Positions 14,201-21,181 of a stretch of 45,396 nt of DNA are shown here, one piece after another. How positions within the stretch are numbered: the first letter of the stretch is position 1; each line of letters starts with the position of its first letter. The notes beneath the pieces were generated by a model. The model did no database searches. It was not told the DNA's origin and worked only from the letters and a program-made list of their open reading frames with translations. Source of the DNA: Myxococcales bacterium (GTDB lineage Bacteria > Myxococcota_A > UBA9042); NCBI GenBank assembly GCA_009692425.1, contig SHZF01000037.1, positions 1-45,396 of the forward strand, written 5' to 3'. Made by a program: the position numbers and the translations under genes.

Positions 14201-16301
14201 CTGCCACGCCAGCGCGTGCAAGCCAGGTGGCGCGGCCGAGTGCGACGACGGCAACCCGTGCACGGCCGACGCCTGCGATGCCAAGGCCGGCTGCACGAAC
14301 AAGAACAGCGACGGCAAGCCGTGCTCCGACGACGACGCATGCACGGCGGACGACACCTGCCAGGGCGGGGCGTGCGGTGGCAAGTTCCCCGCGTCGTGCG
14401 ACGACAAGAACGCGTGCACGACCGACGGCTGCGACAAGCAGGGCGGCTGCTGGCACAAGCCGAAAGACGGCGCGGCCTGCTCGGACGGCAACGCGTGTAC
14501 GGGAGCCGATGTCTGCCTGTGGTCGAAGTGCGTGGCCGGCGCGGCGGTCGTGTGCAACGACGGCAATCCGTGTACGGCGGATGCGTGCACGGCCGACACG
14601 GGCTGTGGCGCGGTACCGATCGGCGGCGCGTGCGACGACGGCAACGCGTGCACTCAGGGCGATTCTTGCGGCGGCGGCGCGTGCAAGGGCGGGTCGGCAC
14701 CGGCGTGCGACGACGGCAACGCGTGCACCGCCGACACCTGCGATGCCAACGCCGGCTGCCAGCACGCCGACAAGAACGGCGCGGCGTGCGTAGACGGCAA
14801 CCCGTGTACCGCCAACGACACCTGCCAGGGCGGACAGTGCAACGGCGGCAAGGTGAACTGCGACGACGGCAATCCGTGCACGGTCGATGGCTGCGACAAG
14901 GCCAGCGGCTGCACGCACGAGGGCCTGACGGCAGGGGCGGGCAGCATCGACATCGTCAGCGACGCGGCCACGAGCGCAGGTGGCAAGCCGAGCGTGGCGA
15001 CGTGGAGCTTCCACAAGAGCTGGACGGCGCAAGTGCCGGGTGCCACCTGGATCTGGAGCGAAGTGCTGGTGTCGAACCCGGCGGTCGATGCAGTGGTGAC
15101 GTTCGAGCGCTCGTTCAACGTGTCGCCGGCCGCCGAGGGCCTTCAGGGCACGCTTGTCGTCGCCGCCGACAACAGCTACGTGTGCACGCTCAACGGCGTC
15201 AAGGTCGGAGAGGATGCCACCGAGTTCAACTACTTCGAGTCGTCGAAGGACACCTGGGCGCTGGGCACGGCACTGCAGCCGGGTGCGAACAAGTTGGTGT
15301 GTACGGTCAAGAACTGGGCGCAGTGGTGGGGTACGGCGTACACGAATCCGGCCGGCCTGCTGTACCGCTTGCAGGCGCAATGGACGGCCAAGGTGCCGTG
15401 CAGCGACGGCAACGGCTGCACGGTCGGCGACGTGTGCCAGGCCGGTGCGTGCAAGCCCGGGGCGCTCAAGACGTGCAACGACGACAACGTGTGCAGCGCT
15501 GACTCGTGCGACCCGGGCTCGGGCCAGTGCCTCGCCAAGCCGCTGTCGGGCCAGCCTTGCAACGACGGCAATCCGTGCACAGGCGTCTGCTTGAAGCCCG
15601 GCGTGAGCGCGTCGTACGAACTGTCGGGCGCGACGGGCTCGGGTGGGCACGGCTTCTGGCTCCCAGGCTTCTCTGGCGCCGGCACGGAGCGCATGGTGTT
15701 CAACCAAGATGCGCGCTTCGATGTGCTGGCCGGCAAGGGCCACATGTACGGCACGGCGACCGTGTTCGATGCCGGCGGCGGCTGCTGCGTCGGCGACGAG
15801 TGGAAGTTCGACTTCTGGTTTGCGTACCGCGGCCAGGGTCCTGCGGGCCAGGGCTCGGGCGGGCCGAAGTATGGTGTCATCAAGACGGTGCCCAAGGCGG
15901 TGACCGATACCTGGAAGTACTTCGACATGATCCCGGGGCAAGCCACCATGGTTCGCGTCGGCAATCCAAAGGAGTGGGCCGCGATCGGGCAGGCACCGGC
16001 GGACAGCATGTTCCCGTTCCAGTTGGGGCTCGGCGCGAACTACTTCTCGATGGTGCTGGGCGCCTCGTCGTGGCTGGTGTACGAGCGCCATGCCGAGAGT
16101 GGCAAGGTGTGGGGCGGCAAGGGTGACGTGAACATCGACATGACGCCGGCCAATCCGCCCGCGACCTGCGATGCGTGTCAGAACGGCCAGTGCACCGGCG
16201 GCAAGGTCAGTTGCGACGACGGCAACCCGTGCACCCTCGACGCCTGCAACCCGGCCAACGGACAGTGCTCCCATACAAAGATTCCAGGCTGCGATTGCTG
16301 A
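11265..16301 (+). CDS. Giant Cys-rich repeat lipoprotein with duplicated unassigned domain
   Basis: A 1678-aa predicted surface lipoprotein. The signal peptide contains a tandem A-T-L-R-W repeat and ends LATLSGC (lipid Cys about 66). A G/A-rich linker follows, then 36 copies of a C-x-D-x-x-x-C motif (mostly CDDGNACT or CDDGNPCT), in alternating types of about 20-25 aa each. Three non-repeat modules interrupt them: A (about residues 244-443), C (about 1224-1378, beta-sandwich-like) and B (about 1441-1632). A and B are clearly homologous: both have WLPGF, YRGQG-AG-GSGGPK, TDTW-YFDMIPG, FPFQ-G-GAN and GDVN-D. The repeats are presumably disulfide-bonded and may bind Ca2+ through their acidic loops (inference). 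ATG 11265 has GGGGGA 4 nt upstream. A longer frame from GTG 11163 is less likely. It ends 5 bp before the Kelch-like lipoprotein start. Confidence 0.8.
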   Translation: MTGTQKLRKATQTSPSIWTTAARQLATLRWATLRWATLRWATLRWATLPLAALLLAVLQLATLSGCAQMTDDGLDKAAGGGNGAAGKGDGSAGGGNAAGMAANGAGGKGAAMATEGAGQGGGMSSGGGSGTTCKTDKDCKNGQVCTKSGFAKACGPKGGSCVGAAEVCNGKDDDCDGQVDEGSPCSDGNACNGAESCQAGACVAGAPPACADADACTLDSCDPAKGCQYKLLAGATCDDGNACTGCSLPAGVQSMYAATVAANCPEEKWVGCNALWLPGFYDGIDKHIARFDIAPGARLDWNADGTAHLHGRVTSYHVTGGPQTLGEAWDLSIGLQYRGQGAAGVGSGGPKLDDGWVVPKSITDTWHYFDMIPGKATLQKVGGGGAVAMTQKPAGSVFPFQIGKGANGKTMAFGSSAWFDYVKTTPDGVIQGHGDVNVDLEKLNIPDDCDTCKEGTCAPGSKKSCDDKNGCTVDACDAKTGTCSNAPQDAASCDDGLVCTTGDACKGAYCQGGPADDKACDDGEPCTKDKCTHGIGCQNQGALPHVPCDDGNACTAGDECFGKKCKGKEPTGCDDQNPCTVDSCDDSAGCQHAPVDAPESGAGVPCEDGDVCTSGEACVGAACKGGTPTSCDDQNACTVDACNKLTGCTHTAKAGACDDGNACTQGDACGKGQCVPGASAVCDDGSPCTKDSCDFKQGCLHAPLDGKCDDSSQCTSGETCQGGACGGGALVNCDDGNPCSQDSCLAALGCMHEGLSGSACEDGDACTQQDACAAGKCKAGSATACDDGSACTADTCNPAKGCVFVPLDGKPCNDGNACTPADVCNGGACVGGGATDCHDGNPCTTDACDAKKGCFAVSADGKPCNDKNACTSGDLCKAGSCVAAGKIDCDDGNACTGEACEPKKGCVITHLDGKACNDNNACTTEDACKAGQCTGKTPMACSDGNPCTTDSCEVKGGCKFVPADGAPCSDGTACTVGDSCHASACKPGGAAECDDGNPCTADACDAKAGCTNKNSDGKPCSDDDACTADDTCQGGACGGKFPASCDDKNACTTDGCDKQGGCWHKPKDGAACSDGNACTGADVCLWSKCVAGAAVVCNDGNPCTADACTADTGCGAVPIGGACDDGNACTQGDSCGGGACKGGSAPACDDGNACTADTCDANAGCQHADKNGAACVDGNPCTANDTCQGGQCNGGKVNCDDGNPCTVDGCDKASGCTHEGLTAGAGSIDIVSDAATSAGGKPSVATWSFHKSWTAQVPGATWIWSEVLVSNPAVDAVVTFERSFNVSPAAEGLQGTLVVAADNSYVCTLNGVKVGEDATEFNYFESSKDTWALGTALQPGANKLVCTVKNWAQWWGTAYTNPAGLLYRLQAQWTAKVPCSDGNGCTVGDVCQAGACKPGALKTCNDDNVCSADSCDPGSGQCLAKPLSGQPCNDGNPCTGVCLKPGVSASYELSGATGSGGHGFWLPGFSGAGTERMVFNQDARFDVLAGKGHMYGTATVFDAGGGCCVGDEWKFDFWFAYRGQGPAGQGSGGPKYGVIKTVPKAVTDTWKYFDMIPGQATMVRVGNPKEWAAIGQAPADSMFPFQLGLGANYFSMVLGASSWLVYERHAESGKVWGGKGDVNIDMTPANPPATCDACQNGQCTGGKVSCDDGNPCTLDACNPANGQCSHTKIPGCDC
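11340..11408 (+). repeat. 15-bp tandem repeat (4.6 copies) inside a lipoprotein signal peptide
   Basis: GCAACGCTGCGATGG is repeated perfectly four times (11340-11399), followed by a 9-bp partial copy. In frame it encodes A-T-L-R-W per unit. Change in copy number would lengthen or shorten the signal peptide by five residues without shifting frame. Confidence 0.9.
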
Positions 16302-16306
16302 CCGGC

Positions 16307-17860
16307 GTGGGCGAGTCAAGCGGTCGATGGGCGAACGCGGCGGCGCTGCGAGCGGTTTCTCGGTTGCGCGCGCTGCCGCTGGGTCGCTGGTCAGGTGTGG
16401 TTCTGGCCGTTGGGGTCGTCGCGTGCGCGGGGCCAGAAGCACCCGACGCGGCTGCGCCCGCTGCGGTGGTGCCAGACTGCGGCTGTGCGGCTGCGGACAC
16501 AGCGGTTGCCACGGATCTCGCCGGTGCGGTACTCGACGCCGGGCGCGCACCCGATGCCGCCCCGGCCGCCCTCGAAGCGACGCCCACGTGCAGCCCAGCC
16601 TGGCTGGAGTTGGCCGCGAGCCCGACAGCGCTCGTGCCGCCGCCCGGCGAGGTGACGCTGACGGCCACCGTGGGCGGCGTCGATGTCAGCGCGGCGTGCC
16701 GGTGGGAAGTCGGGCCGGCATCGGTCTGCCAGCCTGGCCCGGTTGCCGGCAGCGTGCGGCGCGCCGGGCTGGGCACGTGTACGGCCGTGTGCCGGCTGAG
16801 CGGCGGCAAGTGCGGGCTGGCGACGTTGCGCGCGGTGCCGCAGACGGTGCTGTACGTGGTCGGCGGAGAGTCGCCGCAGTTTCCGCCGCCGTCGAGCGCT
16901 GCGGCCGAGGCCGTGCGCGTGCAGCGGTTCCGCACCCTTGACCGCCAGTGGGACAAGGCGGTCGCGTGGCTGCCGGAGTTTCGCATCCAGCCGGTGGTCG
17001 CCGCGCGCGGGCCGTGGCTCTATGTACTCGGCGGCGAAACCGGAGGCGACGCCTCGACGGCGGAGTTCTGGGACGTGTTCTTCCCGACGTGTGCCGAGTC
17101 GATCATCACGCCGACCCAGCTCAAGACCGAAGTCGGCTGTCGCGGCGTGCGGCGGCTCGACCTGCGCAGTGGCACGTGGGACACCCCGTTTCAGTGGCTG
17201 CACCCGCGCGTCGATGCCGGGTTCGCGCAAGACGGCGACACGCTGTGGGTCGTCGGCGGCCAGCGCGCCAAGACGATCGTAGTGCCTGCCCTGCCCGAGG
17301 TGCTGCACCGCATCGATCTGGCCACTGGCTCGGTCGCGCCCGGCGCCGCGCCGCCGCCGCCCGGGTTCGAAGTCAACAATCCCAAGCTGCGCTGGCCGCG
17401 CTGGGACCCGATCGTGCGCGACGGGGCGCCGACCGTGTTTGCGGCCCACGCGACGTGGACGTTGGCGCCGGACGGCAGCGCATGGCTCAAGGACGAACTC
17501 GGCTGGCCATGCCCGGAGAACCAGCCGCGCGCCGTGTTCGCTTTCCCAGGGCACGACGACGTGTTCGTGTTGCCAAGCCCGCAGGCCGAGGGACCCCTGT
17601 GCCCGCAATGCCCACAGCCCGTGGCGCGCCCCGACGGCACCCTGGCAGAGGTGTGCGCGCCGTGGCGGCTGCGCGACGGCAAGTGGACGGCGGCCGAACC
17701 GATGCCGTACGTGCAGCCGATCGCGGCCCATGATGGGCTGTACGCGCTGGCGTCCGATGGCGTGTACCGGCTCGCCACGCCGACGGGCAGTTGGCAGCGC
17801 GTGGGGCCGCCATTGCCGGCGGAGCGCTTTGGCGCAGCGGCTGTCGCGGTGGAGCAATGA
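16307..17860 (+). CDS. Kelch-like beta-propeller lipoprotein
   Basis: A 517-aa predicted lipoprotein. The hydrophobic segment GVVLAVGVVAC puts the lipid Cys near residue 40. A D/A-rich linker and a Cys-containing beta domain follow (about 65-170). From about 180 there are propeller-type blades with Kelch hallmarks: VLYVVGGE, LYVLGGETGG and LWVVGGQRAK, each followed by a variable loop and a W-containing strand (TWDTPFQWL, KWTAAEPMPYV). Kelch propellers bind carbohydrate or protein. The ligand here is unknown. The start is GTG 16307, 5 bp after the preceding stop. TTG 16364 is an alternative that gives a shorter n-region. The stop overlaps the next gene by 4 nt, so all three lipoproteins are probably co-translated. 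Confidence 0.72.
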   Translation: MGESSGRWANAAALRAVSRLRALPLGRWSGVVLAVGVVACAGPEAPDAAAPAAVVPDCGCAAADTAVATDLAGAVLDAGRAPDAAPAALEATPTCSPAWLELAASPTALVPPPGEVTLTATVGGVDVSAACRWEVGPASVCQPGPVAGSVRRAGLGTCTAVCRLSGGKCGLATLRAVPQTVLYVVGGESPQFPPPSSAAAEAVRVQRFRTLDRQWDKAVAWLPEFRIQPVVAARGPWLYVLGGETGGDASTAEFWDVFFPTCAESIITPTQLKTEVGCRGVRRLDLRSGTWDTPFQWLHPRVDAGFAQDGDTLWVVGGQRAKTIVVPALPEVLHRIDLATGSVAPGAAPPPPGFEVNNPKLRWPRWDPIVRDGAPTVFAAHATWTLAPDGSAWLKDELGWPCPENQPRAVFAFPGHDDVFVLPSPQAEGPLCPQCPQPVARPDGTLAEVCAPWRLRDGKWTAAEPMPYVQPIAAHDGLYALASDGVYRLATPTGSWQRVGPPLPAERFGAAAVAVEQ

Positions 17861-18789
17861 TGCGCGGGCGACCTCCTGCGCCGGGCCACGGCGCGTGGGC
17901 CCCGTGCGTCGCGACCACAGGGACTCCGTGGGTGGCGTGGGTGGCGTGGACGGCCGCGCTGGCATCCTGTGGGGAACTCGAGGCCGTCGACCGGGCCGAT
18001 GCCGCACCTGCTGCCAAGGGGGCCGACAGCGCGCGCTCCGGGGCCGATGCGAGCGCACCGGCAGATGCCGGCGAACTGGCTGACAACACGGGCCTTGCCG
18101 ACAACAACGGGCTTGCTGACAACGCCGCAGGTGCCGACGCCACCGGACCCGCGCCACGCACCGCCGTCTACGCCCACACCGCGTGGGGCCCGCCGTGCCC
18201 GGACGTAGCGGGCGCCGCGCCGAAGGCCTGCTTCACCGCGTGCGAGCCCACCGCGCAGTCGAAGGTGACGGGCGCCGGGCCCGTCCCCGACCCCAAGCAA
18301 TGCACCTTCGACCCCGGCCTGCTGTGGCCCAAGGGCCCGACGCCGCCGCCCACGTTGACGGTCGAACTCGGTGCGGTCCATCCGAAGACCGGCGCGTTCG
18401 TGCCGTACCAGGATGGGCAGTGGGCACCGATCGTGCACGGTGTTCAGGGCGGCATCCACGTGTGGACGGCGCTGCGCACGACGCTGCCGGGCTTTCAGGG
18501 CGCCAAGGCGACGCTCGAAGTGGGCGCCAACAGCTACCTCGACTGCAAGAACGTCGCCACCGAACTCGCGCGCAAGCCGATCGCGTTTGCCGACCCGAGC
18601 CAGCCGGGCACCTGGACCACGGCGTCGCTGCTGCTGCCGCCGACGCCGGTGGCCTTCGACGAAAACGTGCCGGGGCCGTATTGCGGCAAGTGGATCGTGC
18701 TGCGCGCCGAAGTGCGCCTGCCCGGCACCCAGCAGTGGGGCCACGCCGTGAAAGTGCTGCGGCTGTACGACCTCGCCAATCCGCTCTGA
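17857..18789 (+). CDS. Putative lipoprotein with beta-rich domain (third gene of block)
   Basis: A 310-aa protein of no recognised family. The N-terminus has a hydrophobic segment TPWVAWVAWTAALASC whose L-A-S-C fits a lipobox (Cys 38). A low-complexity linker follows, carrying a three-fold six-residue repeat (LADNTG, LADNNG, LADNAA; residues about 74-91). The remaining roughly 200 aa look like a beta-sandwich: Cys residues near CPDVAGAAPKACFTAC, a TLTVELGAVHPKTGAFVPY strand pair, and GGIHVWTALRTTLPG. The start ATG 17857 overlaps the Kelch-gene stop (ATGA), with GGTGGAG just upstream. Given this coupling it likely acts with the two preceding lipoproteins at the outer surface. Function unknown. 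Confidence 0.65.
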   Translation: MMRGRPPAPGHGAWAPCVATTGTPWVAWVAWTAALASCGELEAVDRADAAPAAKGADSARSGADASAPADAGELADNTGLADNNGLADNAAGADATGPAPRTAVYAHTAWGPPCPDVAGAAPKACFTACEPTAQSKVTGAGPVPDPKQCTFDPGLLWPKGPTPPPTLTVELGAVHPKTGAFVPYQDGQWAPIVHGVQGGIHVWTALRTTLPGFQGAKATLEVGANSYLDCKNVATELARKPIAFADPSQPGTWTTASLLLPPTPVAFDENVPGPYCGKWIVLRAEVRLPGTQQWGHAVKVLRLYDLANPL

Positions 18790-18934
18790 CGCCTCCAGTG
18801 CAGCGGGTGGCGCGCGCAGGCGAGCAGACCGGGAACGCTGCCGCTGAATGCGGGGCTGCTGGGGTGTGCGGTGTAGACTGAGGGGGATGCGCCAGGCCCT
18901 GGCCGGACGCCGGCGTCACGCGGTGGTGGTCGGG

Positions 18935-21064
18935 ATGGCCTTCGATGACCTACACTCCTTGCACCGGCAACTGTCCATGACTCCGCCCACCGAGCCCGAG
19001 ATCCTGGCCGTCCTGCGCGACCGCTTTGGCTTCGCAGGTTTTCGCCCTGGCCAAGGCGAGGCCATCGCGGCGCTCTTCCACGGTGGTCGCGTGCTGTGCA
19101 TCCAGCCGACCGGTCACGGCAAGTCGCTGCTGTACCAACTGCCGGCGGCGCTGCTGCCGGGCATGACGCTCGTCATCTCGCCGCTGCTGGCGCTGATGCG
19201 CGACCAGTTGGGGCACCTCAAGCACCGCTTTGGCATCGCCGCCGCCAGCCTCAATACCGACCAGACCGACGCGGAGAACGACAGCGCCCGCGACGCCGCG
19301 CTCGCCGGCACGCTCAAGATCCTGTTCGTGGCACCCGAGCAACTGGACAACCTGCACACCCAGGCGCTGCTGGCCCGGCTGGCGGTAGACCTGCTGGTGG
19401 TGGACGAGGCGCACTGCATCTCGACTTGGGGCCACGACTTTCGCCCGAGCTATCGCCAGATTGTGCGCGCCGTGCGGGCGTTTGCCGAGCGGCGGCCGCA
19501 GTTGCGCGTGTTGGGCCTGACTGCGACGGCCGATGCGCGCACCGAAGCCGACATCGCCGCGCAACTGACTGAAGGGCTGGGCAAGCCAGTCCACATACTG
19601 CGCTCGGGCATGGACCGGCCCAACCTGGCGCTGGCGGTGGTGCGGGTGCGCGGCCACGCCGAGAAACTCGATTGGCTCGCCGGGCAGTTGCAACAGTGGC
19701 AAGGCAGCGGCATCTTGTACTGCGCGACGCGCGAAAACACTGAGTTGGTGGCCGATTGGCTCTCGCACCGCGGGCTCCACGTCGCCGCCTACCACGCGGG
19801 GTTTGCACCCGAGCGCAAGCGTGACTTGCAGGCCAAGTTTCTCGCCGGGGCTTTTCAGGCCATCGCCGCGACGAATGCGCTGGGCATGGGCATCGACAAG
19901 CCCGACGTGCGCTTCATCGTTCACGTCGATGTGCCGGGATCCATCACCGCCTACTATCAGGAAGTCGGCCGCGCCGGCCGCGACGGACTGCCTGCGCGCG
20001 GCGTCTTGCTGTTCGACCCCGGCGACGCGCGCATCCAAGAGCACTTCATCCGCTCCGCGCAGCCGACCGCCGAGGAGTTTGACGGCGTGTTGGCGACGCT
20101 GCAGCCCGACCCGGCGGGTGAGTGGCCCGGGCTGACGGCGGTCAAGGTGCGCACCGGCTTGCACCCGACCAAGGTGGCGGTCATTCTGGCCGAACTGGAA
20201 GAACAAGGGCTGGCTGAAAAAGTGCTGGTCCAGCGCAAACAGGTGTACCAGCGCACCCAGGTGAAGCGCGGGCCGGACCTCGGCCGCTACCAGCGCCAAC
20301 TCGAGGTGCGCACGCGCGAACTGCAGGCGATGTTGCGCTACGGTCGCGGCGCGGTCAGTTGCCTCATGCAGACGCTGCGTCAGGCGCTGGGCGACGGGGA
20401 CGCCGGGCCGTGCAACCGCTGCAGTCAGTGTGTAGCCGCGCAGACCGACGCGGTGCAGTCGCCGCCCGCCCACGCCACCGCCAGCACCTGGTTGCAAGCG
20501 CGGCCGGTGTCCATCGCGGGTTCGCAGCGGCCGCTGTTGGCCGATGGGCTGGCGGTGTTTGACAGCGTGCAACGCGCCGCCGGGTTTGTCGCGTTCATGC
20601 GCCAGCGCTCTTTGGTCGACCAGTCGGCGTTGGCCCCCGAGGTTCAGCAGGCGTTGGCCACCCGCGTGGCACTCTTGTGCAGCCAGCACGCGTTTGGCGC
20701 CGTGGTGTGTGTTCCTTCGCAGACGTGGACGCAGCGCGCGCACACCGCGGCGTGGGTGGCGGCCTGTGCGCAGGTGCCGTGGTGGCAGCAGGCGCTGGCG
20801 TGGCGGCAGGTGCCGGTGGCGCGCCAGGGCACGCTGTTGAACAACGACCAGCGTCGCGAGAATGTGCACGAAACGATGGCGGGGGAGCGCGGCACGTTGT
20901 TGGCGACGCAGGCGGTGTTGTTGCTGGACGATTACACGGGCTCCGGGGCGACGCTCAAAGAGGCGGTGCGCGCGCTGCGCAAAGAGGGTGGGGTGGCGGG
21001 GCCGATTGTGCCGCTGACGGTAGCGAAGGTGCGCTGGCAGTTGGGGGCTGTGGGGATGGTTTGA
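18935..21064 (+). CDS. recQ: RecQ-family DNA helicase with C-terminal phosphoribosyltransferase-like domain
   Basis: A 709-aa superfamily-2 3'-5' helicase. Visible motifs are FRPGQGEAI (motif 0), PTGHGKS near residue 60 (Walker A), VDEAHCISTWGHDFRPSY near 157 (DEAH box plus the RecQ aromatic-rich loop), GLTATAD (motif III), ATNALGMGIDKPDVRF and YYQEVGRAGRDG (motifs V-VI). A Cys cluster CNRCSQC marks the RQC zinc site. The HRDC domain is missing. Instead, about 150 aa end in LLLDDYTGSGATLKEAVRALR (about 662-682), the acidic PRPP-loop motif of type I phosphoribosyltransferases. A similar fusion occurs in some actinobacterial RecQ proteins (recalled, not checked). ATG 18935 is chosen, with ATG 18887 and ATG 18977 as alternatives. 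Role: DNA repair, possibly linked to nucleotide metabolism. Confidence 0.88.
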   Translation: MAFDDLHSLHRQLSMTPPTEPEILAVLRDRFGFAGFRPGQGEAIAALFHGGRVLCIQPTGHGKSLLYQLPAALLPGMTLVISPLLALMRDQLGHLKHRFGIAAASLNTDQTDAENDSARDAALAGTLKILFVAPEQLDNLHTQALLARLAVDLLVVDEAHCISTWGHDFRPSYRQIVRAVRAFAERRPQLRVLGLTATADARTEADIAAQLTEGLGKPVHILRSGMDRPNLALAVVRVRGHAEKLDWLAGQLQQWQGSGILYCATRENTELVADWLSHRGLHVAAYHAGFAPERKRDLQAKFLAGAFQAIAATNALGMGIDKPDVRFIVHVDVPGSITAYYQEVGRAGRDGLPARGVLLFDPGDARIQEHFIRSAQPTAEEFDGVLATLQPDPAGEWPGLTAVKVRTGLHPTKVAVILAELEEQGLAEKVLVQRKQVYQRTQVKRGPDLGRYQRQLEVRTRELQAMLRYGRGAVSCLMQTLRQALGDGDAGPCNRCSQCVAAQTDAVQSPPAHATASTWLQARPVSIAGSQRPLLADGLAVFDSVQRAAGFVAFMRQRSLVDQSALAPEVQQALATRVALLCSQHAFGAVVCVPSQTWTQRAHTAAWVAACAQVPWWQQALAWRQVPVARQGTLLNNDQRRENVHETMAGERGTLLATQAVLLLDDYTGSGATLKEAVRALRKEGGVAGPIVPLTVAKVRWQLGAVGMV

Positions 21065-21134
21065 GGTGGTCTGGGTCGCGCCGGGCGATGGCGCGTTGGA
21101 CTTCTTTCCAGCACCGATCCGATTCAGCGGGATT

Positions 21135-21143
21135 TGGTATAAT
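21135..21143 (+). promoter_or_regulatory. Extended -10 promoter of the MFS gene
   Basis: A perfect TATAAT (21138-21143) is preceded by TG-N (21135-21137), giving a full extended -10 element TGGTATAAT. No good -35 lies 16-18 bp upstream, as is usual for extended -10 promoters. Transcription from about 21150 would leave a leader of about 30 nt before ATG 21182. Confidence 0.65.
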
Positions 21144-21181
21144 GTTCATTGCGTGTGCGGGAGTCCGCATAGGCATCTCCC

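Noticed and set aside
13398-16550. 1050-aa minus-strand frame opposite the Cys-rich gene
   Set aside because: Repetitive A/V/R-rich translation caused by the GACGACGGCAACG-type repeats on the other strand; no start context or domains.
18950-20869. 639-aa minus-strand frame opposite recQ
   Set aside because: Low-complexity antisense translation; the plus strand has all RecQ motifs.
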